Source: Methylobacterium sp. E-065 (GTDB lineage Bacteria > Pseudomonadota > Alphaproteobacteria > Rhizobiales > Beijerinckiaceae). From it: a stretch of DNA of 64,000 nucleotides. The notes beneath the pieces were generated by a model that was not told the origin of the DNA, did not search any database, and was given only the letters and a program-made list of their open reading frames with translations. Position 1 is the stretch's first letter. Each line of letters starts with the position of its first letter. Shown here one piece after another: positions 17,125 to 27,542 of this stretch. A program made the translations under genes and the position numbers. The stretch covers positions 140,200 to 204,199 of the forward strand of contig NZ_JAKSYD010000253.1 in NCBI RefSeq assembly GCF_022829605.1, given 5' to 3'.

Positions 17125-17943
17125 TCAGACGACCTCGTCGGTGTGCACATCGAAGCGGGCGAGATGGGCATAGCCGAAGTTGGTCGAGATCGCGCAGTCG
17201 GTGGCATCCCGCCCACGGGCCATGACGATGCGGCCGATGCGGGGGCGGTTGTGGCGGGCGTCGAACGTGTACCAGCGCGGGCCCGCCGGACCGTCGAGAT
17301 AGGCCTCGAACCAGGCAGAGAAGTCCATCGGCGCGGGGTCGATGGGCACGCCGATGTCGCCGAGATAGCCGGTGGCGTAGCGGGCCGGTATGTTCATGCA
17401 CCGGCACAGGGCGATGGCCAGATGGGCGAAGTCGCGGCAGACGCCTTCGCGCTGCATGAAGCCGTCATGGGCAGTACGGGTGGCATCGGCGCGCTGATAG
17501 TCGAATCGCAGGCGCTCGTGGGTGTAATCGACAATCGCCTGGACGCGGGCCCAGCCCTCAGGCGTGGAGCCGAACAGCGACCATGCCGTCTGGGATAGCT
17601 TGTCGGTGTCGCAGTAGCGCGAGCCGAGCAGGAACATCAGCACGGCGTCCGGCAAATCCTGCACCGGGATCTGTCGCGCCTCGCTCTCGATAATATCCGG
17701 CTCGCCGCTGTCGGCGACCATGAAATCCGCCGAGACCGTCAGCTGGCCCGCCGGCGCGACGATGCGGTGGCAGATGTTGTCGTAGGTGTCCCTGAACTCG
17801 TGCACAGGGAGTGGCGGATCGAAGGTGATCACGTGCGGCGTCAGAACGTCGGGCATCCGCGACGGGTGGACGCTTACCATCAGGATCATCGGGGTCGGCT
17901 GGGTCATCGTGAAGGCGATATCGAAACCCGTCTTGATCTTCAT
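17125..17943 (-). CDS. Transglutaminase-like family protein
   Basis: The product is 272 residues. It begins MKIKTGFDIAFTMTQPTPMI, a beta-rich N-terminal domain common in this family, then the papain-like transglutaminase core. The catalytic triad is visible as Cys in GVCRDFAHLAIALCR, His in the AWFEAYL region (DFSAWFEAYLDG lacks His, the likely one being within WYTFDARHNRPR) and Asp in FDARH. It probably cleaves or cross-links peptides or amidates in the cytoplasm, but the substrate is unknown. AAGGTGG precedes ATG 17943. A second transglutaminase gene lies 65 bases upstream on the same strand, suggesting an operon. Confidence 0.85.
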   Translation of the reverse strand: MKIKTGFDIAFTMTQPTPMILMVSVHPSRMPDVLTPHVITFDPPLPVHEFRDTYDNICHRIVAPAGQLTVSADFMVADSGEPDIIESEARQIPVQDLPDAVLMFLLGSRYCDTDKLSQTAWSLFGSTPEGWARVQAIVDYTHERLRFDYQRADATRTAHDGFMQREGVCRDFAHLAIALCRCMNIPARYATGYLGDIGVPIDPAPMDFSAWFEAYLDGPAGPRWYTFDARHNRPRIGRIVMARGRDATDCAISTNFGYAHLARFDVHTDEVV

Positions 17944-18008
17944 CGCGGCCACCTTGCTGTATCGCTCTCCGCGCGGGGTCGCCACGCATGTTCGTTCCGG
18001 ATCCGGGA

Positions 18009-19010
18009 TCAACGCGCCGGGCTGGGGGCGGACCCTTGATGCAGTATCTGGTCTGTCGTGATTGGAGTTGCCGCAGTCCCGGTCAGTTCCACGACGTCGA
18101 CCTCGACACGCATACCCAGATCGTCACTGGCCAGGCCGAAGAAGGAGCCGTGCAGCGGCACCGCCTGCGCGGGATCCCGGGTCACTGCTACGCGAATCAG
18201 GTCGCGGTTTCCGACGATCCCGTTGGTCGGGTCGAACTCGACCCAGCCGGCGCCCGGAAGATAGACTTGCAGCCACGCATGGGTTGAGCCGCCCCCGACA
18301 TGGCGCGCGCGGTCATTGCGGGGATTGTAGAGGTATCCGGACACGAACCGGGCTGCCATCCCGAGCGCGCGCACCGCTTCCATCATCAGCACGGCGAAGT
18401 CCCGGCACGAGCCACGCCGGCCGCGCAGGGTCGTGAGCGGGTCCTGCACGCCCTTTTCGCTACGGGCGAGATAAGTGAAGTTTGCCCGGACGCCGCGGGT
18501 CATGGCGGCCAACAACTCCTGCGTGGGAATGCGCCCGTTTGCCGGCAGGAAGCTGCGTGCCCAGGCATCCACCTCATGCTTCGGGTCGGGCCATTGCCGT
18601 TCGATGGAGCGGGCAAGGTCCGGCATGTCCTCGGCCCCGTACCCGAACGGGAAATGGGTCGCGTGCGGGGCCAGCGGGAAGACCGGCGCATGCTCAGGCG
18701 TGTGCTCGAGGGTGATGCCGCAGGCGAAGGTGAGCGTTTCCGCGCGTATGTCGAAGGTGGCCACCGCCACGCAGTTGCCGAACACGTCGAACAGCCAGCG
18801 CAGCGTTGCCGGTTCCGGTGCGATATCGAGGGTCGCCTCGATCAACCGCTGATCGTAGCTGTCGCGTGGCCGGAACATGATCCGGTGCTCGCCGAACGAG
18901 ACCGGGCGCCTGTACCGATAAGTCGTTCGGTGTTGGACGGATAGGATCGGCAAAGCGGCTCTCTTCCGGCGCGCGCCGTTGCGAACTCCATCAACGCGCG
19001 AACGTGTCAT
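18009..19010 (-). CDS. Transglutaminase family protein with N-terminal bacterial domain
   Basis: The product is 333 residues from ATG 19010. The conserved part starts at LPILSVQHRTTYRYRRPVSF, the bacterial transglutaminase-like N-terminal domain, so a TTG start at 18953 preceded by GGAAGAGAG is quite possible and would remove 19 Arg-rich residues. The catalytic triad is Cys in GSCRDFAVLMMEAVRALG, His in GSTHAWLQVYLPG and Asp in EFDPTNG. These proteins often sit beside ATP-grasp and alpha-E genes in peptide-synthesis clusters, but no such genes adjoin it. It runs into the smaller transglutaminase gene downstream. Confidence 0.87.
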   Translation of the reverse strand: MTRSRVDGVRNGARRKRAALPILSVQHRTTYRYRRPVSFGEHRIMFRPRDSYDQRLIEATLDIAPEPATLRWLFDVFGNCVAVATFDIRAETLTFACGITLEHTPEHAPVFPLAPHATHFPFGYGAEDMPDLARSIERQWPDPKHEVDAWARSFLPANGRIPTQELLAAMTRGVRANFTYLARSEKGVQDPLTTLRGRRGSCRDFAVLMMEAVRALGMAARFVSGYLYNPRNDRARHVGGGSTHAWLQVYLPGAGWVEFDPTNGIVGNRDLIRVAVTRDPAQAVPLHGSFFGLASDDLGMRVEVDVVELTGTAATPITTDQILHQGSAPSPAR

Positions 19011-19096
19011 GCAAGGGCCGGGCCCCGCAGGTTCGCGGGGCGGGCTCGTTCGACGGGAGCCGCACCGCGGCCGGCCAACGACCGCGGGCCGCAGCG

Positions 19097-19693
19097 TCAG
19101 ACAACAGGAGGCGCAGGCTCGGCAGCCGCGCGCTCCGCCTCGACCAGCACGTCGAGCGGACGCCACGGCTTGGAAATGAACACGGCCTCCTGCGGGAGGT
19201 CGGGACGGGGCAAGTCGTGGCCGGAGGTCACCACCAGCCGCGCCCGGGGCCAGAGGGTCGCCACAGCCCGCGCAAGTTGCAAACCGTCCATCTGGCCGGC
19301 CAGCCGGATATCGGCGAAGACCAGGGCCACCTCTCCGCCGCGCGCCTGCAGTACCAACAGTGCGGCCTCAGCACTGTCGCAGCCGATCACGTCGAGCTCG
19401 GTCTCCTCGAGCAGCGTCTCGGCCAGCGCACGGATCTGGGGATCGTCTTCGACGACAAGCGCAAGCCGCGCATGCACGGCAGCCGTCGCGACGGCGCCCG
19501 CCTCCGGTCGCGCGGGCTCTTCGGTCTCGGTCTGACGGACGCGGCGAACCAGTGCGGCGAGGTGCTCGGGCACGCCCTCGGACACGAGGTCGTCGTAGAA
19601 CGACGCGAGGGTCCGGCCGATCTGATCGAGCGGAATACCCGGTGTGAGCGTATCGGTGAGCGGCAGGGGTGCGCTCGTCTGGTGCTTCCTCAA
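19097..19693 (-). CDS. Response regulator with NepR-like N-terminal segment
   Basis: The product is 198 residues. Residues 75-185 form a receiver domain with acidic pair VEDD (83-84), phosphoacceptor D128 in VFADIRL, T/S in VVTSGHD (156-157) and K175 in ISKPWRP. There is no output domain after it. Residues 24-52 (DQIGRTLASFYDDLVSEG then VPEHLAALVRRV) closely follow the NepR anti-sigma pattern, IG..LR..YDD...EP.P..L..L. NepR sequesters EcfG sigma factors in the alphaproteobacterial general stress response. The start is TTG 19693, close behind GGGGGGAG. The receiver call is firm; the NepR similarity is seen by eye and its function is inferred. Confidence 0.85.
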   Translation of the reverse strand: MRKHQTSAPLPLTDTLTPGIPLDQIGRTLASFYDDLVSEGVPEHLAALVRRVRQTETEEPARPEAGAVATAAVHARLALVVEDDPQIRALAETLLEETELDVIGCDSAEAALLVLQARGGEVALVFADIRLAGQMDGLQLARAVATLWPRARLVVTSGHDLPRPDLPQEAVFISKPWRPLDVLVEAERAAAEPAPPVV

Positions 19694-19809
19694 GGACTCC
19701 CCCCGAAGTCTTCACGCGCAGGACGAAAGCGCGGCGCGCAAGGAAGAAAGTCGGCAATCCGCCGGTGGTTGCGCGCCGATGTGGAATCTGGCGCTGGCTC
19801 GCCGACCCG

Positions 19810-20976
19810 TTACTGGGTGGCGGTCTCCGCATCCGCGTACGCCATGACACCCGAGACGGCGCGCACGTTTTGGTAACGCGAACCGCGGCTGCTCATCATC
19901 GTCTCGAACTTCTCGTGGACCTGGGCCACCGAGAGGCTCAACGGCTTGCGGTGCCGGCCCCGGCCGATGAAGCGGCCGGCCGCGAAGAAGATCGAGCGGT
20001 TGGCCCTGGCCGGACCGGGGAGGAGCGCGGCCGCTGCGGCGGCGGGCTTGTTGACCACGTTGGCCAGGAACTCCTCGGCGTCGTCCGGACCGAGGAAGTG
20101 GGCGAGATAGACTTCACCGAGGGTCAGTTCGCGCCCGATGCGGAGCGCGATGCGGGCCGCGTCGCGCTTGAGCATCTCGCCGGCCATCAGCGCCGAGAGG
20201 TAGGGGTCGCGGCGGAGTTCGAGCACCCGGGCCCGTTCGGCCGGATCGCTGATAACGGGCCGGTCGTTGCCGTCGGCCGTGATCAGCGCGGCCTCCTTCG
20301 CCATCCCGTACTTGGTGCCGAAGTCGCGGACCACGCCGAGCCACGTGCGCTCGATGAATTGGTAGAGGCCGGTCGCCGAGGAGGTCTTGGCCTGGACCGC
20401 GGTGACGAAGCTCGATTCCTTGTCGGCCACCGCCATGAGCAGGACCGGATCGGTCTGGACCGCCTGGGCGGCGCGCACGATCGTCTGCACGAGGTGGCGC
20501 CGGATCTTCATCGGGCCGAATTCGAGAATGTCGTTCGGGTCGCCCGCCGCGCTCTCGGAGAGCAGGAAGTCGTAGGAGACACGATCGACCGTGTTGGAGC
20601 CGATCTCGGTGTCGAGGTCATGCACGGCGGCGAAGCTCGAAGAGGCCCGCAGCGGCGTCCGCTCCAGCTCGTCCTCCAGCGCAACCGTGTGGATGCGCGG
20701 GCGGGGCATCGGGATCTCGGTGGCGGCTTCCGCGACCGACACGGCCGGTGATAGGCCCACCTTGCCGAGGTCGATACCCGACCCGATCAGGGCGGCGCTG
20801 AGACCGCCGGCGATCAGCGTCACGGTCATCAGCGACCGGACCAGGGCGGGAGCGCTGCCATGGGCGCGGCCGAGCATCGGCTGCGCGGCGATCACGTCGG
20901 CACGGCGCGTGCCGAAATGCCCGGCGCCAGACTTGCCTGTGATGGCCTTCGACGTTCCGACCGTGCGGCCCTGCAT
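19810..20976 (-). CDS. Lytic transglycosylase SLT domain protein
   Basis: The product is 388 residues. After a basic N-terminus there is a membrane anchor or signal segment (LMTVTLIAGGLSAALIGSGI, near residues 48-67), then a linker, then an SLT-type lysozyme-like domain with the catalytic Glu in MAVADKESSF and the SATGLYQFIERTWL motif. The family cleaves peptidoglycan glycan strands to 1,6-anhydro products in the periplasm. ATG 20976 is preferred because GGGGAATCGG lies upstream; the frame stays open to 21219 without support. It is divergent from alaS and lies beside an L,D-transpeptidase and transglutaminase-type genes, consistent with an envelope neighbourhood. Confidence 0.86.
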   Translation of the reverse strand: MQGRTVGTSKAITGKSGAGHFGTRRADVIAAQPMLGRAHGSAPALVRSLMTVTLIAGGLSAALIGSGIDLGKVGLSPAVSVAEAATEIPMPRPRIHTVALEDELERTPLRASSSFAAVHDLDTEIGSNTVDRVSYDFLLSESAAGDPNDILEFGPMKIRRHLVQTIVRAAQAVQTDPVLLMAVADKESSFVTAVQAKTSSATGLYQFIERTWLGVVRDFGTKYGMAKEAALITADGNDRPVISDPAERARVLELRRDPYLSALMAGEMLKRDAARIALRIGRELTLGEVYLAHFLGPDDAEEFLANVVNKPAAAAAALLPGPARANRSIFFAAGRFIGRGRHRKPLSLSVAQVHEKFETMMSSRGSRYQNVRAVSGVMAYADAETATQ

Positions 20977-21333
20977 CGTTGATCCGATTCCCCGCGCCGT
21001 TGACGGCGCCACGGGTTCATCATCGCTTGACAGATGTGGCAACAACACGGCCGCGCTTGTGGCGGAGCTGGGGCTAATCGCGGTGTTTTCGCGGCCGATA
21101 CCTGTAAGCCACAGGTTCAGACCACATTTCCGGGCGCCGTTGCGGGGAAGGCGCAATTTTTGTCGAGCGATGCCACGCCGGAAGCGGCGAATCGCCAGGG
21201 AGCAGGGAACGGCAAGCACTTAGGCCGGGCACCGATTGCAACCCGGTCCGGAACGGCTCTAAGAGGGCGCCATGCGGATGCCGCTCGAAGGTGAGCGGTG
21301 CCCGATCCCGTGTTCCTGCCAGAGCTAGCCTTG

Positions 21334-24012
<2,679 letters not shown>

Positions 24013-24019
24013 ACGAACA

Positions 24020-24045
24020 AGGCCGCACCGTTTCCGGTGCGGCCT
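24020..24045 (+). terminator. Hairpin terminator after alaS
   Basis: An 11-base perfect stem (AGGCCGCACCG, 24020-24030 with 24035-24045) with a TTTC loop starts 8 bases after the alaS stop codon. The T tail is weak on plus. On minus the stem lies beyond the next gene, with TTGTTCG after it. Confidence 0.7.
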
Positions 24046-24079
24046 GTCCTATCCGGAGCGTTGCGCTCTCGGCGAGGGC

Positions 24080-24361
24080 TTACTTGCCGCCTCCGCCAGC
24101 GCCGCCCTGCGGCGCGACCCGCGACGGCTGGTTCGCGTTGCCGGCGGCGGCCGAGTCAGTTGAGATCGTGTCGGCCGGCTGGCCGGTCGGAGAGTACGTG
24201 ATCGACGGGTCGTTGCCGGTCGTGCTGGACTGCGTGCTGACCACACCGGGAGCGCCAGGCGGTACCCCGACCCGGGCGCCATTCGGTGTCTCCACGACTT
24301 GGGCGGCGGCCGGCGCGATGGCGGCCAGCGTCAGCACGGTGATGAGAAGTGCCCGGGTCAT
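24080..24361 (-). CDS. Small exported hypothetical protein
   Basis: The product is 93 residues. It has a clear signal peptide (MTRALLITVLTLAAIAPAAA, cleavage near AAA-QV) and a short low-complexity mature region rich in Gly, Pro, Thr and Ser, ending GGAGGGGK, with no cysteines. It looks disordered. Similar short exported proteins are common in Methylobacteriaceae, but no function is known to me. It is convergent with alaS, sharing the hairpin between them. Confidence 0.7.
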   Translation of the reverse strand: MTRALLITVLTLAAIAPAAAQVVETPNGARVGVPPGAPGVVSTQSSTTGNDPSITYSPTGQPADTISTDSAAAGNANQPSRVAPQGGAGGGGK

Positions 24362-24451
24362 AAGAAATCCTATCGTTGTCCGACCCAGGCAACTTCGTTA
24401 GCGCACAATCGATCCTGCGTTGTTGCGACGCGGTAGAGGGCGGACAGCGGG

Positions 24452-24862
24452 TTAGTTGACCCGCGTCCAGCTTTGGCGCTTGCAGAAAACGCTCATGACG
24501 CAGCCCGAAACCTCGAGCGTGTTGGGGCTGGTTAGGCGCAGGGACCCCGAATAGGTCTTTCCGTCATTCGGGTTGTAGAGCGAGCCCGAAAAGCCCGAAC
24601 CATCCTTCTGGCGGGCGTCGAGGATCTGTACCCCGACGACGCTGCGGGTGCGCAACGCAGGGTCCGGATTCTTGGCGTCCAGCGCCTTGCCGGGGGCGCT
24701 GACGATCGTTCCGCAATAGCCGTTGCCGCAGGGTGCGACGCGGATGCGCGAACTGCCGGTCTCTGTCAGCCAAAGTCCCGCCGGATCGGCCGCCCTTGCC
24801 GGACCCGACAGGGAGCCGATCCCGACCGTCACCAAAGCTGCAAGGCCAAGCCTCGAACGCAT
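24452..24862 (-). CDS. DUF2147 domain exported protein
   Basis: The product is 136 residues. The signal peptide MRSRLGLAALVTVGIGSLSG is followed by a DUF2147-type beta-barrel domain: DPAGLWLTETGSSRIRVAPC, then GNGYCGTIV, then the Asn/Asp-rich GSLYNPNDGKTYSGSLRLT, and the ending VMSVFCKRQSWTRVN. Cysteines in APCGNGYC and VFCKR suggest disulfides. DUF2147 proteins are periplasmic, of unclear role. GGGAGGAACG lies before ATG 24862; the frame extends to 24934 without support. Confidence 0.85.
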   Translation of the reverse strand: MRSRLGLAALVTVGIGSLSGPARAADPAGLWLTETGSSRIRVAPCGNGYCGTIVSAPGKALDAKNPDPALRTRSVVGVQILDARQKDGSGFSGSLYNPNDGKTYSGSLRLTSPNTLEVSGCVMSVFCKRQSWTRVN

Positions 24863-25084
24863 GCCCGTTCCTCCCGCTTTTCTCGTTCGGCTCGACTCGG
24901 AGCCTGCTTGATCGTGGCTCACGGCTTGTATCACCGGGCTGGCAGCCTAACCCGCTCGAGAAGCGTCCGCCCAACGGCACAGCCGACGGTCCGCCGTGGA
25001 CGCGGCTCGGTCGCGCAATCCACGCGCCGGGGCAGAGCGACCTGAACCATCGCCGGCTGATGCGCCCGAATGGCTACCGAAGCC

Positions 25085-25741
25085 TTAGCGCATCGCGGTC
25101 GGTAGGGCGGATCCGAGATAGGTCTCGACGACTTCACAGAAGGGCTGTCCGGCTCCGGTCGAAAGCACCGCATCGACTTCGAACAACGGATCCTCCGGTT
25201 CTGTGCCCGGTGGGCGAGCCCGAACTTCGACGGTCCGACGGACCGGGGCGAGCGGACGTACGACCCGACCGAACGGCGTGCGGGTCCCGTCCAGCACGGC
25301 GTTCATCTCAGGCGTCAGCCGCGCCGGCACGTACCAATTGTCCGCCTCGGACATCACGTGCTCGCCGCAGACGAGGCGCACCCGCCGATAGCGCACCGGC
25401 TCATCCGGGCCGATCGCCAACCGGGCGCGCTGCGCAGCGGACAGCGACTTGTCCGGACCCGGCAGGCGTAAAGCCACGAGATGTGGATCGGCGGCGAGCC
25501 GATGCTCGGCGCACCAGCTCTCGAGGGCGAGCGTCGCGCTGTCGGAGCCGAGGATTCGGTCGCGCAAAGCCGCAACGAGGGCTTCGGAGTTGGCAGGCTT
25601 GCCGATGACGATCGGGGCCTCAGCGAGGGCTCGACCCGGAATGGTCATCACCAGCGTGGCCACCAGGGCAACCCAGACGACGATCGGATGCCTCTGGGAT
25701 CGCCCTGCCGGTAACGGCATCTCCACACACAGATTCCTCAT
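25085..25741 (-). CDS. Exported protein with chorismate-lyase-like fold (hypothetical)
   Basis: The product is 218 residues. It has a hydrophobic N-terminal segment (VVWVALVATLVMTIPGRALA, residues 21-40) acting as signal or anchor, then a domain whose VRYRRVRLVCGEHVMSEAD and WYVPARLTPEMNAVL, and FGRVVRPL, recall the UbiC/UTRA fold (a conserved Arg-containing turn and a W-x-P-A stretch). True UbiC enzymes are cytoplasmic, shorter and lack a signal, so this is probably a paralogue with another, unknown role. The start at ATG 25741 has no strong ribosome-binding site; ATG 25717 is an alternative. It stands alone between the DUF2147 gene and lpd. Confidence 0.65.
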   Translation of the reverse strand: MRNLCVEMPLPAGRSQRHPIVVWVALVATLVMTIPGRALAEAPIVIGKPANSEALVAALRDRILGSDSATLALESWCAEHRLAADPHLVALRLPGPDKSLSAAQRARLAIGPDEPVRYRRVRLVCGEHVMSEADNWYVPARLTPEMNAVLDGTRTPFGRVVRPLAPVRRTVEVRARPPGTEPEDPLFEVDAVLSTGAGQPFCEVVETYLGSALPTAMR

Positions 25742-25835
25742 CGACGCACCGCCTTCGGCGTGCCGTTAACGCCGCAGCCGCTCCGGAGTCCATCCCGGGG
25801 GCATTGCCAGTCTCGATGCGTCCGCCCGCGGACCG

Positions 25836-27542
25836 CTACCGCCGCGCCGCCGGTGGCAGGTCGGTGCAGAGGCCGAGGGCGGCCTCTGCGGCGAGGCCGA
25901 CCGTCTCACCGAGGGTCGGATGCGGATGGATCGTCCGGCCGATATCGATGGCGTCCGCCCCCATCTCGATGGCCAGCGCGATCTCGCCGATCAGGTCGCC
26001 CGCGCTTGGTCCCACGACGGCGCCGCCCACGACACGCTTGTTTCCCGCCTCGAACAGCAGTTTGGTCAGGCCATAATCCGCGCCGTTGGCGATGGCCCGA
26101 CCCGAGGCGGCCCACGGAAAGCGCGCCACCTCCACGGCCCGGCCAGCCGCCCGCGCTGCCGTTTCGGTGACACCGACCCAGGCGATTTCCGGATCGGTAT
26201 ACGCCACGGACGGGATCACGGCGGCGTCGAACCCCGCCCGGTGTCCGGCGGCGACTTCGGCAGCCACGTGGCCCTGGTGAACGGCTTTGTGGGCCAGCAT
26301 CGGCTGCCCCACGAGATCGCCGATGGCGAGGATGTTGGGCACGTTCGTTCGCAACTGCGCGTCGACCGGCACGAACCCGTTTTCCACGGAGACGCCGGCA
26401 GCCTCCAGACCGAGCTCCGCGCTGTTTGGCCGGCGCCCGGCCGCTTGGAGCACGAGGTCGTAGATCGTGGCCTGCGCCTCGCCCGCCAGCGTGACGGCGA
26501 TGCCCTCCGGGCCGGCGGTAGCGGAAATCACCTCGGCTCCGGTCAGCAGACGGTCGAAGCGGTACGCGTTGCGTTTGGTCCAGATCGCAACGAGGTCGCG
26601 ATCGACGTCTTCCAGCAGGTTCGGTAGCCGTTCAACGACGTCGACCCGGGCGCCGAGCGCGCTGTAGACGGTGGCCATCTCCAAACCGATGATGCCGCCG
26701 CCGATCACCAGCAACCGGCGGGGCACGAACGGCAGCTCCAGGGCACCGGTGGAGTTCACGATGCGCGGATCCTGCGGCAGCATCGGCAACGCCACCGGTG
26801 AGGAGCCGGCCGCCACGATGGCGCTGGCGAAGGCGACGCTGCGTTCGCCGCCCTCTTGTGTGGCGACCGTAACCGTCTTGGGTCCGGTGAATCGCGCGGT
26901 CCCGCGGATGACGCTGACCTTGCGCTGGCGCGCCATCTGGGTGAGCCCGTCGGTGAGACGGCGCACGGTCCCGGCCTTGAAGCTCCGCAGCTTGTCCAGA
27001 TCGATCGCCGGAGCGCCGAAGCTGATGCCGTGGGCGGCGAGGCGCTGGGCCTCCTCGGTCACGGACGCAACGTGCAGCAGGGCCTTGGACGGGATGCAGC
27101 CGACGTTCAGGCACACGCCGCCCAGCGTCGCGTCGCGTTCCACGAGGATGACCCGCTGCCCGAGATCGGCGGCCCGGAAGGCCGCCGAATACCCGCCTGG
27201 GCCGCCACCGATCACCAGCACGTCGCAATCCGCATCCGGGTTCTGGGTGGGAGTCGGCACGGGGGAGGGTGCCTCGGCATCTTGGTCGGCTATGGCAATG
27301 CGCGCGATCAGCGTCCCGGCCGAGACCCTGTCGCCGAGGCCGACCAGCATCTCCGTCAGCCGTCCCGCCACCGGGGACGGAATGTCCAGGGTCGCCTTGT
27401 CGGATTCGACCACCAGCAGCGACTGATCGCGGGTGACCGCCTGTCCCGGCGCCACCGGGATCTCGATGACCGGCACGTCGGCATAGTCCCCCAGATCGGG
27501 GACGCGGATCTCGTGGAACGCGGGCATGGCGGGGACCGTCAC
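25836..27542 (-). CDS. lpdA: Dihydrolipoyl dehydrogenase (E3) with N-terminal lipoyl domain
   Basis: E3 reoxidises lipoamide of the pyruvate dehydrogenase complex using NAD+. This 568-residue form carries an N-terminal lipoyl domain with the modifiable lysine in VESDKATLD (K49), a Pro-rich hinge (residues 90-105), then the FAD/NAD flavoprotein domains with IGGGPGGYSAA, the redox disulfide GGVCLNVGCIPSK (C144, C149), and the dimer-interface His in IHPHPTLGE. Extra lipoyl domains on E3 occur in several Proteobacteria with AceE-type E1. GTG 27542 overlaps the aceF stop (GTGA), so translation is probably coupled; ATG 27527 is an alternative. Confidence 0.95.
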   Translation of the reverse strand: MTVPAMPAFHEIRVPDLGDYADVPVIEIPVAPGQAVTRDQSLLVVESDKATLDIPSPVAGRLTEMLVGLGDRVSAGTLIARIAIADQDAEAPSPVPTPTQNPDADCDVLVIGGGPGGYSAAFRAADLGQRVILVERDATLGGVCLNVGCIPSKALLHVASVTEEAQRLAAHGISFGAPAIDLDKLRSFKAGTVRRLTDGLTQMARQRKVSVIRGTARFTGPKTVTVATQEGGERSVAFASAIVAAGSSPVALPMLPQDPRIVNSTGALELPFVPRRLLVIGGGIIGLEMATVYSALGARVDVVERLPNLLEDVDRDLVAIWTKRNAYRFDRLLTGAEVISATAGPEGIAVTLAGEAQATIYDLVLQAAGRRPNSAELGLEAAGVSVENGFVPVDAQLRTNVPNILAIGDLVGQPMLAHKAVHQGHVAAEVAAGHRAGFDAAVIPSVAYTDPEIAWVGVTETAARAAGRAVEVARFPWAASGRAIANGADYGLTKLLFEAGNKRVVGGAVVGPSAGDLIGEIALAIEMGADAIDIGRTIHPHPTLGETVGLAAEAALGLCTDLPPAARR

